64,000 bases of DNA from Gymnorhina tibicen. Lineage: Eukaryota; Chordata; Aves; Passeriformes; Artamidae. The notes below the pieces were generated by a model. That model searched no databases and was not told where the DNA came from. It saw only the letters and a program-made list of their open reading frames with translations. Both the position numbers and the translations under genes were made by a program. Positions 24,561 to 36,430 of the stretch are shown here, piece by piece (within the stretch, counting starts at the first letter, position 1; every line of letters begins with the position of its first letter). The stretch spans positions 1 through 64,000 of the forward strand of contig VXAZ01005707.1 in the NCBI GenBank assembly GCA_013399875.1. The letters are read 5' to 3'.

Positions 24561-27073
24561 AAAATCCCTCAAGGACGTGGAATAACATTTTTGTTGTAGA
24601 CAGTCATGTTCGCAGTATAGGCAGAAGTCAAAATAGGTTATCCAGTAAAATAAAAAAACAAACTGATTTTCTTTCTCACCTGTAAGAAGTTTCTATTCTC
24701 TAGGAGACAATACCCTAGAAAGAAAAATACAATTATGCTAACCAGTTTTCAATAGAAGGACAGAGAAAAGGACAGCGGGAAGGACATACACAAGTAAAAA
24801 CCCCAGAGAATGGCAAGTACACAATACTGTATTTTGCTAAATGTATCATTAATAAAATCAGCAGTGTAAGAGACAGCATGGTCTAATTAGTAGGAGTCTG
24901 TCTGTGACTAAGGACAGCTGTAAAATGGTTGGTCTGGGGAAGAGTCAGCTAATTTTTCTGGGCACGATGAACTGGCTAAGTCTGGCACAAATTATCCCGT
25001 TCACTTAAAGCAGTTCAGTCAAGGCAACAGAATGCTGCACGGTGCATTTATTTCCCTAGGAAATGAGACATCTTCCCTTTGCTTTCCTTTCTTATTTCTT
25101 CCCTGTCTCATTTTAAACCTGAAGTTCTCTATATCCTGGATAGCTTCTTCTATCCTAGTAGATATTAATTCTGATTATATCTTTTAGATGTATCCAACAG
25201 TCTAACAGTAGCTAAATTCACACAGTAATTAAAAACAAACACACAAACAAACACCCCAACACCACTGAACAATCAGCTTCTGCATACAGACCAAAAAGTG
25301 AGCTGCATAACAGCACATTAAAAAAGGCCTGAAACAAACATCTAATCCCCAAGAGAAGATAGTTTGAATGATTTTTCTGACAGTTAAAAAAAAAAATATG
25401 CATAATAAAACCTCTTGACGTGACTATAAAGGCAACTTCCTTTTCTTGGCTTATAAGCAAATTATGTTCTAGTGGCAAAAGTGACCTATATGGCTGAAGT
25501 TAATCTTAAGGAGTAAAAGGGCCAAAGGAGCTGATGGGCAACAAACACTTTGCAATAATTGGATGCTGCTTCTTCAGTCAAGTTTTCACCAATTACGTCT
25601 GAGACATTTCATATTTTCAGTTCAAAACTCAGAAAACCACTTTAGATGAGAAAATAGGCAATTTTGTTCTAAATTATAGACTGATGTATATTAACAATAC
25701 GAAGTTACAGAACACCAATTCTAGAACTGAACTAAGTGAACAAGATGACTTTTATTGATTTTTTCTTTTCTTTTAATATACGTTCCCAGCATTTAATGAA
25801 AGTTACAGACTTAGGATCTGATTTTTCGAAGTTTCATAGCAATAGGATCTGCATCCATTGCAGGAGCTCCCACTGCACTCTCAGCCCGCAGGTGGTCATC
25901 CTGCAGAAGGAAGGACATAATTTCATACCCTGTGGCTGTAAATGGAATTATCATATAAGGTTCTATTTTAAGATCTAATCTGGATTTATCTTTACTCCAT
26001 CTTTCATTCTCTTGTTATTGCTTCCTTCTTAAACCATCTTCACTTCTAACAGATTAGTGATTATATTTTTCAACACAAATGAGTTGGTAAGTGTGCAAAG
26101 TCAAAAAGAGAACTAGTTCTCAGTCAAAATATGAAATAAATTCCTCAATTTCAAACTACAAAATGAAGTCTAACATTGTCTTATCCCAAACTCAAAAGAA
26201 TAAAAATCCTGTCTTTTACACCAGAGATTAACTGAAGATATATCAGAGATGCAAAATAACAAATTACAAAATATAATAGCCATGTGCATACAAATACAAA
26301 CCTGGTTAGAGGGGAGAGACAGAAGGAAACCTATATGCTGTTTCGAAGAAAAAAAGGAGGGCTGGAATTTCCCAGTTAATTATACGATGTTCACTACCTG
26401 CTTTGCAGGAGCACAGTAAACACAATTAGCTTTGAGCATGATATGTGAGATAAAAAAGCAGAACTGACAATAGCATAAAACAGAGCCTTTGCTTGCCTTC
26501 CTTCAGTGACAGCACCAAGCACCCCGATGTCAGCTCTACAAAGAGAAATCGTGTCAACTGCACTCTCTGATGACCACTATCTCCCCATCCAAGAGACATT
26601 CCAATTTCTTCCTGTACTAAACCTTAGCTTCCCAAAGCTACAGCTGCCAAATTACAGGCTCCTTTCCACATTATGAATCTGTTCCCTTAGGAAAGCTGGT
26701 ATTTTCTTATTTCACTTTTGACCTTTTCCTGTAACTGTAAGAGAGGATGATAATTGATCCTATGGTAGAAGAGGAAGAGAGGCTGTTAGGAAATGGAAGT
26801 ATTATGAAATACATAAAAATTACTTCTCTATACTCCCCATCCTTTTTTTTTTCTCTTTCTAAAGGAGAAAAGAAACATTTTTCATCCAAACCCACTACAG
26901 AGAAAGCAAATAAAAAGGTTCTTTTTCTTTAATTAAAACTTATAGCTCTTATTTATTCTGTGAATCTATACTAGGAAATTGAAATGCAATAATAAAAGTT
27001 AGCATGTCTATAAAATACTTCCTCTTTTGAAATATTTTTCTCCACATCTGAATCAGAGCTCTTTTTTTTGCTC

Positions 27074-27094
27074 TTTTTTTTTTTTTTTTTTTTT
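27074..27094. repeat. Poly(T) run of 21
   Basis: An uninterrupted T run preceded by shorter T runs from 27061. It could be the poly(A) tail of a minus-strand retroposed sequence, but no retrogene body is recognisable to its right. Confidence 0.9.
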
Positions 27095-27147
27095 AATTCA
27101 TTCTGACACAATGTTCTTGCTAATACTGAGTATATTTTTATGGACAG

Positions 27148-27223
27148 TCAGATGTCAGCTACCATGAGATTGGAACAAAAGATGCTTGAACTCCTGTCTC
27201 TCATAGAGTCACTACTGGAACCG
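27148..27223 (+). other. Possible coding exon, 76 bp
   Basis: Preceded by TATTTTTATGGACAG (acceptor AG at 27146-27147), with a branch-like GCTAATAC about 27 bases upstream. Followed by CCG|GTGAGTT, a good 5' splice site. One frame is open throughout after a leading single base. It predicts a 25-residue stretch ending MRLEQKMLELLSLIESLLEP, which would form an amphipathic leucine-rich helix. The other two frames contain stops. No family is recognised and no neighbouring exon could be joined to it. The polypyrimidine tract is only moderate, so chance is possible. Confidence 0.2.
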
Positions 27224-30200
27224 GTGAGTTTACCTGATCTCCCAGCAAAGGGCAAGCAGATAAAACAAGGAAAACGTTTAAGCACTTCTGGTCTAGAGTT
27301 CATGCATAATTTATTTTAAACTTCTCATTTAAACACCAAAGTTGTTGTGTTGGGTTTTTGGCTTGTTTTTTTTTTTCCTCCCAACTTTGTGATAAGTCTG
27401 ATCTCCTAAATCTTAGCAATTCTTCCACAACACTAATTTGGGTGTTCCTGTCAATCAGCCTCACCTTGTTTAAGTGCTGGGCAATGGTAATTGACGTGAA
27501 GAGCTGTTCCTTAGTCATCCCTGGGAAAGTAGGAAACAAGAAAACACGCTTCATAGTGTGCATTTCTCATACATTACAGCTCACTGCACAGTGGAAAATG
27601 AATGTCTCATGACTGTTAACTATAATTTAAGACTAGAAATTGTGACTTTTCAAGTCATAAGTGTGAAAAAGCTTTCACTTTAAGGGTACTCGTGCATGAG
27701 CTTTGGCATAAAATATTTTGTTTTGTAAGCAGAAGTTAAAATTGTCCCAGTTTGAAGCAAAAGCCGTTATAGATTGAATTAATGTTTAATTCCAGATTTA
27801 ACTGAAGTTGAAAAAAATACTAGTAGGAGCAGATCACATATTTATAAAGTGTACCTGAGGCACTGCTGTGCTTTTTAGATTGATCTGAAAGAGCAGATTG
27901 GAACACGATGTTCAGCTTTCCACTGAATTCCTGGCCAGGTAACTGTTCGGCAGGCAGGCTGGAGCTGTCCTTGGGCTGCTGAGGACAAGCTGTGTGGCAG
28001 CACTTTTCACCACCCCAATGCAGCAGGCTCAGGGGGCCACACATGTTGACGACAGACACCAGCCAAGCCGGGGCCATGCCTGGAGGCTTGGCACGTGGCA
28101 GTTCTGGGGATCAATAGAAATATTAACCTAGCTAGACAAAATTAGGGCTACCACACCCATTTAACCCATTTCATACATTTAAACTATGCAGAAGGCAAGA
28201 AACTTAGATTTTCACATACAACAGCACACTTTGAAGTGTGCCAGGACATGCCATAAAAGTGTTTGTGGACTTCAAACATATATATATATATATGGGAGGG
28301 GTCTGTATATATGTATATTGGAGGGGTCTGACTTGGATCAATCCCAAACAGCATAATTCTCGTTTAAATTTTGACTGCTAATTATTTCATACCCACATAA
28401 ACAGTACAAATGGAGCATAGAGCTCTTCAAAGGCCTTATTTTATTAATAAAATAGCCCAATCTCTAAGTAAGAAGCCTCAATTTTTTTTACTCCTTTTCA
28501 GTTTTTTCTCTTTTTCACCAGGCATATAACAGAAATCTAATACAAAAACCCAATATATATATCCCTGATCTTTTTCTTCACTGTTAACAGGAAAAATCAA
28601 ATGTTACTTTATTGCACTTAACTTAATCTAAACATACAAGGTAGGTTCTGGATAGAAAAGGCTGCTGAAACAGAATGCAAATTTAAAAACAATAATCCCC
28701 TATTTCATAAAGTCTGTTTTGGAAATAGGAAGGGCTGCTAAATTTATTTTCTTTCTTTTATCCTTCCTTCCTAGCTTAAAATATTATAACTATATATTAA
28801 AATGTGATATTTTCTTTGTTCCAGAGAGGCTATAAAGCAGTGTTAAGCAGTGACAATCAATCTGAACTTTAGCAATGGAATTCTGCTGTTTCAGCTCTTT
28901 CCTGGCCATGTCATTAGCAGAAAATAAGTCCCAGAGGCTTACTTAAAATAAATAAATAAATCTTTAAGGTGTAAGTGCTTAAAACAAATCTTTACAAAGG
29001 TAATCAAACTTGAATTCCTTTTGCTTACACTTCTTAATCTAAAAATATTTTTCCTGGAGTGTTCAGTGACAGAAATGTTACACCATCTCTCCCTGGGTTG
29101 CAGTCGTATTATGCAGATTTGCATTTTAGTGGGTTTTGTGTATTTTTTTTTCACCTCAACCACATACAAGCTGGCAATCCATGAGCTCAAATTCACACAG
29201 TTCAGGGAAACAGGCATGTCTGACTTTTCAACATCGACCTGTATCCACTCTGGTAAGTTAGAGCTCATAAACATGTTATGCTACTCAGTTTAGGAAAGCA
29301 TTGAGACAGTCACCATACTGCCATAAGGATTCCCAGATAACCTCACTTCATCTCATATATCAACATATGGTAATGGAAAAAAATTGTGAAATTAGATGCA
29401 TTCTTTAGAAATTAAGAGATGTAACATAAAGAATAAAATTTAGGATGTATTCACATGGCATTCTGAGCAAAAGTTTATTCTGGTAACACAGTATGGTTTT
29501 GAGCCCACAAGAGAAAAGACCCAAGAGAGGCAGAATATTAGTCCAAGTGATTTGGTCTGATAAGAGATCAGGAAACTTCTGATCCATCTCTGATCCATTC
29601 AGCATAGACCGAGGCTGCAAAACTCTGTAAGGAAAGCTTCTGCACTAAGACCAGAATTTGCTGCAGCTGTATGTAGAACAGCTGATAAAATATGCAGTCT
29701 TCGTGCAAAAATTACAAAAGAGATTATTTCCATAGTTACTTTCTCAACTTAAATTGAAGGTTTTATTCCAGAATTTTATGTCTTTCAGAAAAAGAGGGGG
29801 TGTCGTTTCATTTTTCGATTCATGAGGTCTTTCTTCTTTACATTAAGTGTAAGACACCTTAAAACAGATAATTTGCTGTAGATTTAGATCCCAGTTTATC
29901 TTCTGAAAACATACTGAAATGCCCAAAGATCAACATTTTTCAGTGAGGTCAGTGGACCAAATTATGTCCATAGTAAAGGAAATTAATTGGCTTTTTTCTC
30001 CTACTTTTGGATGGATGATGGCCTGTGATTATTAATAAAGCATTTTTTCTCACTCAAGAAGTTTCTTTTTCCTTCTCTTTGAGATGTATGTGCATAGGAG
30101 TTGCATAGACATGGCTTGCATACTGAGAAGCAGAAGTGCAATACCAGGAACAATAATTCAATTATATTTTTTTCCACATTGCCTACAAGCAACAATTGTC

Positions 30201-33023
30201 ACTTGTCTTGCTGAAAATGGTTGCACGTAAATTGAAGAGGATGGAAGATACTCTGAAACTCTAGACCTTCTTGCTGGGTGCCCACATATAGAAGGAAGTC
30301 AGGGTCCTTCAAAACCTGTAGGTTTGAAAATTATTATGTATGGGGAGGAAAGAAGAAAACATGCCAAATTCCTTCCACAGAGAGGCTGGTGAGGGTCAAC
30401 ACTGCATATTAGAACCTCTCCTTTAGTTATTTACATTCATCTTAATACATCTTTTAAGGAGTTTCATCTCATTAACCAAGGAAAAAAACCTGAAAAAGGC
30501 TTTCTTACACTTGTTTTTCCATATGAAGGAGGGAATTCAACTGCTTTCCTGTTATTTCATTACCATTTCTCCCAGAAGTGTATGAGTAGGAGGAAACATT
30601 AAGTTAAAGACTCAGTGAGAAGAAACATGCACTCAGTTCACCTGCATGAAGACTGAGACCTTATGGGTCAATGAAGTCCATCATCTCCTCTTAACCTACC
30701 AAGTAACTCCACTGCACTCAGGAAAAACTTTGTGTACATCAAAAAGGTTCTGCACCAGCCTTCCCCATCTCCCTGACCTTACAGAGTTTGTCCTAATGAA
30801 TGCAGCCCTGGAGGTATACATATGCACAACCAGCCCCTGTTGGCACTCTAATGTTCCCTAATTTCCTTTGTACTTGGGTATATGTCACCACATCAGCTCC
30901 TGCCTTTTCACTCTGTGTGCCCCCATGTCTGCTGAGCTCTGGTATTAAAAACCACAACTACAAAATCGGAAAGAAAAGTAATTCATTGCTTACAGACAAT
31001 TGTTGGAGCCTGGCAGTTACAAGAAACTCTCCACCGTGCTGGGGAAGACCAAGTGCATTTCACTTACAACTTCTAAGACACATCAGATTCTCCTCTCCTT
31101 TTACCACATCAAGTCAGAACTAGTCTTTGTCAAGCTAGGGCAAAAGTGTAATCAGGCCAGTATGTGTCAAGTTATGTAAAGAAAAAGAGTACAAAATCAA
31201 CCACAATAGGAAGCTGGCCTTCGAGGTTTTCTTTTTATCGGAAGCATGCCCCTTTGGGGCTGTCTTCAGATGTGAACTCCCTATGAATAAACCTGAAATT
31301 ATTGCAACTGACATTTCTAATGACTGGTGATCTAGCTACTAAACTTCTACATTTCCTACTATATATCTAGGACTTAATTTTTAAACAGAGGTACCACTCG
31401 TGTGCTTACATTTTGTATAGGAATTTAGGCCCTAATCCAAAGCCTGAAATCAGCATAAATTTAACAGAAAGATGCAACTCTCTTCCAGCATATGTTTGAG
31501 CAGACTATGACTGTGCCTGCTTTCGTGTTTTTGCAAGTAGGCCCTAACAGCCATGCAAGATAATTATCTGCATCCTCACGCCCTGTGCAGACCCATACAC
31601 ATGTGAGCAATTGCAACAAGCACGAACCCAATTTTATATTAGGGTGCGGACCTGGAATTTAAAACAAAGTAGAGTGGCGGGTCCTAATGGAATTGAAAAT
31701 AAAATAATTTATCCAGAAATTTTGATGACATTTCTCTTTGCAAGTAAAATCACAATACGAAACACCGCTCTGTTTATTCGTTTTATTATATAAGGGAGTG
31801 AATGTGTCAAGGACCTGTTACATCAATGAAATAACAACCTGTCACTGACAGAAGAGGGTGAGGAATTCAAAGCTGTTAGCATAACTCTGGCACTTCCGCT
31901 GAAAGCATGGGTCATGATTTCAGGCTTTGACAATGATCAGCAGTACAGATCTGTTGGTACAGTCTGTTTCAAGGAGAGGAAGAAACAAAGGCAAGACAAT
32001 TGACCACATCTAGTCTGAAACTGGACTTGGTTTAAAGAATGACCTTACTCCTTCTCCGTTGCTCATTTGATTAGAGTGACCTAAAACGTACTTCAGAGGA
32101 AAATAAGAGAGAGGGATGAAAAGGAACAGGTAGAGCAGCAAGCATTGGATTTTATTCCCCACCCAGTACAGATTCATAGCAATCTGACTACTGGAAAAAG
32201 ATGGTAAACTGGCAAAAGTACTGCAGTGTTTTCCTTATGGTGTGCAATGTATCACTTGGTACTGTTACCAATGTTGAAATTTTATTTTTTTACAGGTAAA
32301 GTAGGAAAGTAGGCAAAGTTCAAAACAAACTAAATGCCACATGAAGACAGGGAATTAGTTGAAGATGTCTGAAATAGGGCTGATAATTATAGTCGGATTT
32401 TTCCAGTTCCGAAGAAAGAAATGACAAAATACAGCTAGAGGTTGACAGTGGTAATCTACTGGGATAAGTTCCCTGAAAGATGTGGAAGAAAAGCACCTAA
32501 TGCCAAAAATTCAGTAGAGATCCAGTGATTTTACCCATTTCTTTTGCCAAATTTCAGCTATTACTTTAATCCTAATGGTACCTAGCCCTTTATAATGTTG
32601 CTATGAGGGAGAAGGATTGTCTTTTGGGATCAAGCTTTCACCCAGAACCACAGAACTACCAATCTTAAACTGGGCAGCTGCGAAGAACTTTTATTCCTTC
32701 CAAGATTTTAGAGGGAATATGTCAGCCTTTGGTATTTCCTAAAAAACCCAAAATAAACAGTCTGATGTTTTAATTCATCTAGTATTTCCTTGCCAACACA
32801 TGCTTCATATTAGGCTGTGTTTTTATTTTGTTTTAGAATTTCTCTTGAGGAAGTATTTCTTTTGAAGCAAAGCAATTACTGGAACCTGAAGCTCACTCTA
32901 CAAGGATCACTTCAAAATTATTGGGATGCTTTAATATAGTCAATCTTCTTTTCTTGTATACATTGTTCGAAATTTTAAAAAAAGATGAAATGTTTATGTA
33001 TCTTGATCCAAATTCCCACTTTA
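27224..33023. other. Mostly unique sequence, one GC-richer patch
   Basis: No gene is supported. A locally GC-rich stretch at about 27855-28105 has an 85-codon open frame on the minus strand, ending at 27820, without a recognisable domain. An (AT)n run at 28278-28293 is followed by a duplicated 11-mer GGAGGGGTCTG at 28295-28305 and 28320-28330. Confidence 0.55.
28278..28330. repeat. (AT)n run with imperfect tandem duplication
   Basis: CATATATATATATATATGGGAGGGGTCTG is followed by TATATATGTATATTGGAGGGGTCTG. The shared 11-mer GGAGGGGTCTG repeats with a 25-base period. Confidence 0.85.
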
Positions 33024-33189
33024 GCAGTTGTGCTAGTTTGAAAGCAAACTAGTGAGAGAGTCCAAGTCAGAAATACAATTTAATAGGAAAAATAAAATAA
33101 ATGCAGTAGCGCAAAAAAAACCAACCCACTGACAAGGTCAGAGCACAAACCTGACCCCCTGATAATCGGGGGGTTGGTAACAGTCCAAT

Positions 33190-33190
33190 N
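33190..33190. other. Single ambiguous base (N)
   Basis: An isolated N inside the LTR, 14 bases before the duplicated U3 block. It may be a consensus ambiguity or a minimal-size contig join. Confidence 0.95.
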
Positions 33191-33203
33191 CACAATGGAA
33201 TGG

Positions 33204-33314
33204 TGAGTCATGGGGCAAGGCACTGATGGGCCATTAACAGGAGATAGTCTGGGTTCGGGTTACCTCTGAGTCATACAGCAAGGCATTGTTGGGCCCATTA
33301 ACAGGAGATAGTCC
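33204..33314. promoter_or_regulatory. Duplicated U3 block with AP-1-type sites
   Basis: Two copies of a block TGAGTCAT..GCAAGGCA..TGGGCC..ATTAACAGGAGATAGTC start at 33204 and 33267. They differ by a handful of substitutions and one C insertion, and 13-15 unique bases separate them. TGAGTCA is the consensus AP-1 (Fos/Jun) site. Tandem enhancer duplications in U3 are well known in retroviral LTRs. Activity in this host is inferred only. Confidence 0.6.
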
Positions 33315-33396
33315 AGAGGGAGGAGGCAAGGAGCATTGCTACACCTGGTCTCAACAGCTCATGGTAATAGAATACACTGTAACCCAGGACAGCAGT

Positions 33397-35857
33397 ATTA
33401 ATCCAAAGCATTTTTTTTTTCAACAGAACAATATGCAATATTTAAGGGTTAGTAACCTGACATTTTAGTCACTTTACCCTTAATTTCTCTTTTCTAGGTG
33501 TTCGTTTTCATTGCTCGCTGTAGTACTAAGTAGAGTAAGTTCAAATTTGTCCTGTAGTGGCAGGCCACTTAAATGCTGGTTTCTTGCTGTTTTCCACAAT
33601 GACTTTTAAATTGTTCCACCATTCTATTAAATGAATTAATCATTCCCTTCTTTTAGTTTTTATCAATTGCTTCCATCTTGGCAGCACTGTCTGCCAAGTA
33701 AATATTGCTGCTTAAATTTACAAATTATTCCAAATCATATGTTTTGGTATTATGCATTGTACAGAAAAAAAAAGGTCAACTTTATGCTTTTATACATGTG
33801 TTCCATAAATAAATTTCACAAAACTATTTAAATCAAAAATGAGTCACCAAGATACACATTTCTGGTTATTTTCTAGGTCTCCAACAGTCTAAGTTAACCT
33901 CATTTTCAGTAATACAGGATCAACACTAAATGCTCTTTGTTTAGGAGAGGAAAAATGGAAGCCAAACAGAACTGTTATATGTCTTTCTAGACAAGTAAGA
34001 AAGATACAAATTAAACCATAAAGAAACTTTAAATTTAAACTTATTATTGGTTTCACCCTTAGCTGTGCCTAGCCATGGGTATGAGTGACATTTATTTGTG
34101 CTTAATCACGTCTAACACTTAATTTCAGTATAATTGAAAAAGAAAAATGCTCAAAAAGCAAAGATGAACAATGCGCCTGTGTTTGGACTGCGCCAGACTC
34201 CACAACCCCAGTAAGAGGTCAGAAGACTCCTGTGCTGCCTGTTTAACCTGCACTGGAGAAAGGTAACTCCTGCAGAGAGCAAAGCTGTTTCCCAGAGAGG
34301 GCTCAGGCTGAGAGCCTTGAAGAGAAAACCAATATGCCTTTTGCAGCTTTGCAAAATGACACTGAGATGGTGGGTCTCAAAGCAGCTTAAAGGAGTAGCA
34401 TTTTCGAGGGGAGATAGGCAAACTGAAGATGTCTCATGCATCAGAGAAAATTTTCATCAAATACTGAGGTTTCTCCTTTATAGACCGTTATTCTCCTTTA
34501 TGCCAATCTCTACAGTCTTTGATAATAACAGTTTCAGTATTTAGCATCACTCTTGTTTCTAAGAAGTCCCTGAGACAGAACACAAGAGCAAGAGCAGTCG
34601 AGGAGAGCAAGCTATTCCAAGCCAAATCTTAGCACTAAGCTTTAAAGCACATCACACTGCACCTTCATGGAGTTTCTCAGAAGTGGCCATGGCTTCCTGC
34701 TGCTTGAGCATCTCAGAACATCTACATCCCTAATTAACTGTGGATGAGAAGCAGAAATTCATGATCTTAAGTACCTTTATGAGCTTAGGTAAGATTTATA
34801 TGACTTATATGATAGGGAAAGCACTAGGTCAGCATCCTAAAACTGCCAAAAATAACAAACACTATAATACGAAGAAAAAGCACAATTATTTCTAACTTCA
34901 CATTGCAAAGGTCCAGTAGAGAACATGCTGAAAACTAACAGCACCCTTTCCAATAACAGCTTGATTTGGTTATAAAACAGGACAAAAAATACCTTAAAAT
35001 CTCCAAGCATAATATAATCATGCCATTCAATATTTTTACTGCCTTTTTAAAAATCATAGTAACATCAGTAATTTTTGCCATTTTCCTGATGTTGTTATCG
35101 ATACAAATTATCATTTAGGGCTCAGACTGACTCTGCTTAGTTTGGGAATCGGTCTAAAGGGAGCTGGGGAATATGTATTACAAATTGATAATGCTTTTAT
35201 TATGCATCTTTTTACAGAGATGCCACTGGTAAAAAATATAATGGTATGATTACACAGTTCATTACAATCCAAACATGGAAAATTAAGAAAAAAATAAGGC
35301 AAAAATATGAATTTTTTTTAGTAATCAAGTCAAGTGAATACAACATAAATTGCATGTGTCCTTGACACTTCCCAAACATTCAGTTAGCATTCTCCAAGTA
35401 TGAGACATGGCACATTACAGACTTCCTTATTCCACATTTCTTCCAGAAACAAAAATATGGATAAAAAATGGTAGCATGACAAAAATATATAAACATAATA
35501 TAATTGATATAAATGTAACTTTTCAAGACCAAATTCTAGAAATTGAACCTCTTTTAAGTTTCAAAGTGTGTTTTTCAATCTGTAAAATAACAGTGGAAAG
35601 TTGTCATGTAAACCACTGATGCTAAGGTTCCTTTTTATTGTACCACTCACTACAGTAATTTGAAATTATCAGAAAAGAGCATTATTGGCAGCATAAATCA
35701 ATAAACTGAAGGAGCTTCCCGAAGTAGCTAATATGATACAGTTAACCCTGAATATGAATATTAAGATATACAATCAAAAATCAAAGAAGAAGTTATCACC
35801 ACCAGTAAACAGAACAAAAGCCATGGCAAAATAGCTACATGAATAGTGTTTAAACAA
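33397..35857. other. Unique AT-rich sequence
   Basis: No coding exon or repeat family was recognised. A 96-codon open frame on the minus strand (34151-34441) lacks domain features. Confidence 0.6.
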
Positions 35858-36060
35858 AAGAAAAAAATCTGCGTGGTTGAGCACTGGAACAGGTTCCCCA
35901 CAGAAGAGGTCACAGCACCAAGCCAGAGTTCAAGAAGTGTTTGGAAAATGCTTTCAGGCACATGTTGTGATTCTTGGCGTATCCTGTGCAGGGCTAGAAG
36001 CTGGACTCAACAATCCTGATGGGTCCCTTCCAACTCAGCATCTTCTGTGATTCTATGATA
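35858..36060 (+). mobile_element. CR1 LINE 3' end
   Basis: Contains GAGCACTGGAACAGGTTCCC, ACATGTTGTGATTCTTGG, GGACTCAACAATCCTGATGG and CCCTTCCAACTCAGCATCTT in the CR1 order. It ends in the CR1 terminal repeats TGTGATTCTATGATA. It is about 200 bp, 5'-truncated and non-coding, with a sharp 3' end at about 36060. The short minus-strand open frame inside it is a shadow. Confidence 0.9.
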
Positions 36061-36306
36061 AATGCCATAAAATTATTACGATGAATGCGTGAATTGTTCT
36101 GTAAGATTAGAGTGCTGGAATTTATCTATAGTGGTGTAAGAAACCCAGTCGTTTCTTATTGATATGAAACAACTGCAAATTTTCTGAAATCCAAAATTTC
36201 AGCTTTAAGAAGTGAGGAAATCTTAGGTGAGATAGGCAGATGGGACCACTAGTATTCATTCACCTTGGGTAAACCAGGGAACTTCATGTAAGGATGTGAA
36301 ATAGAG
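36061..36306. other. Unique AT-rich sequence
   Basis: Nothing was recognised between the CR1 tail and the GC-rich block. Confidence 0.6.
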
Positions 36307-36430
36307 TGTCGCTTTGGCCACTGGCCGCCCGGAGGCCACAGCTGGCGACAAGGTCTGGTGTCCCGGTCGACGGGAGAGAAAGCACCTGCCCTGTCAGCAG
36401 CTGGTGGCTCCCTGCAGGAGACCCACAANA
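36307..36430. other. Isolated GC-rich block with inverted repeat, unidentified
   Basis: A sharply bounded GC-rich segment in AT-rich surroundings. TGTCGC (36307-36312) pairs with GCGACA (36345-36350), and TGGCC pairs with GGCCA inside, so 36307-36350 can fold into an imperfect hairpin. It continues with a CpG-containing CCCGGTCGACGGGAG palindrome-like stretch and ends ACCCACAANAAAG at a single N (36429). The two overlapping open frames of 63 and 66 codons are not convincing. Possible origins are a retroviral leader fragment, a retroposed GC-rich transcript, or a piece joined at a minimal gap. I do not recognise it. Confidence 0.5.
36429..36429. other. Single ambiguous base (N)
   Basis: An isolated N at the right edge of the GC-rich block, where base composition abruptly returns to AT-rich. 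This is consistent with an assembly join. Confidence 0.95.

Larger units (their letters stand above)
22149..27147. other. Unique AT-rich sequence
   Basis: No gene is supported. It contains the (CCAA)n repeat at 24511-24560 and an A-rich AAACAAAC/ACAC stretch around 25230-25256. A poly(T) run lies at 27074-27094. Open frames are short and featureless. Confidence 0.6.
33029..33391 (-). mobile_element. Solo LTR with perfect 5-bp target duplication
   Basis: 363 bp, plus-strand ends TGTGCTAGTTTG...CCCAGGACA, flanked by GCAGT at 33024-33028 and 33392-33396. Read in its own sense it begins TGTCCTGGGTT and ends CTAGCACA. Its orientation follows from an ATTAAA poly(A)-type signal on the minus strand near 33081-33086 and an A/T-rich R-U5 side at the left. 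U3 carries a directly repeated block of about 48 bp (33204 and 33267, period 63) with TGAGTCA at the start of each copy. A CCCCC/GGGGG hairpin lies at about 33156-33174, and a single N at 33190. No internal retroviral sequence is attached. Confidence 0.8.
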
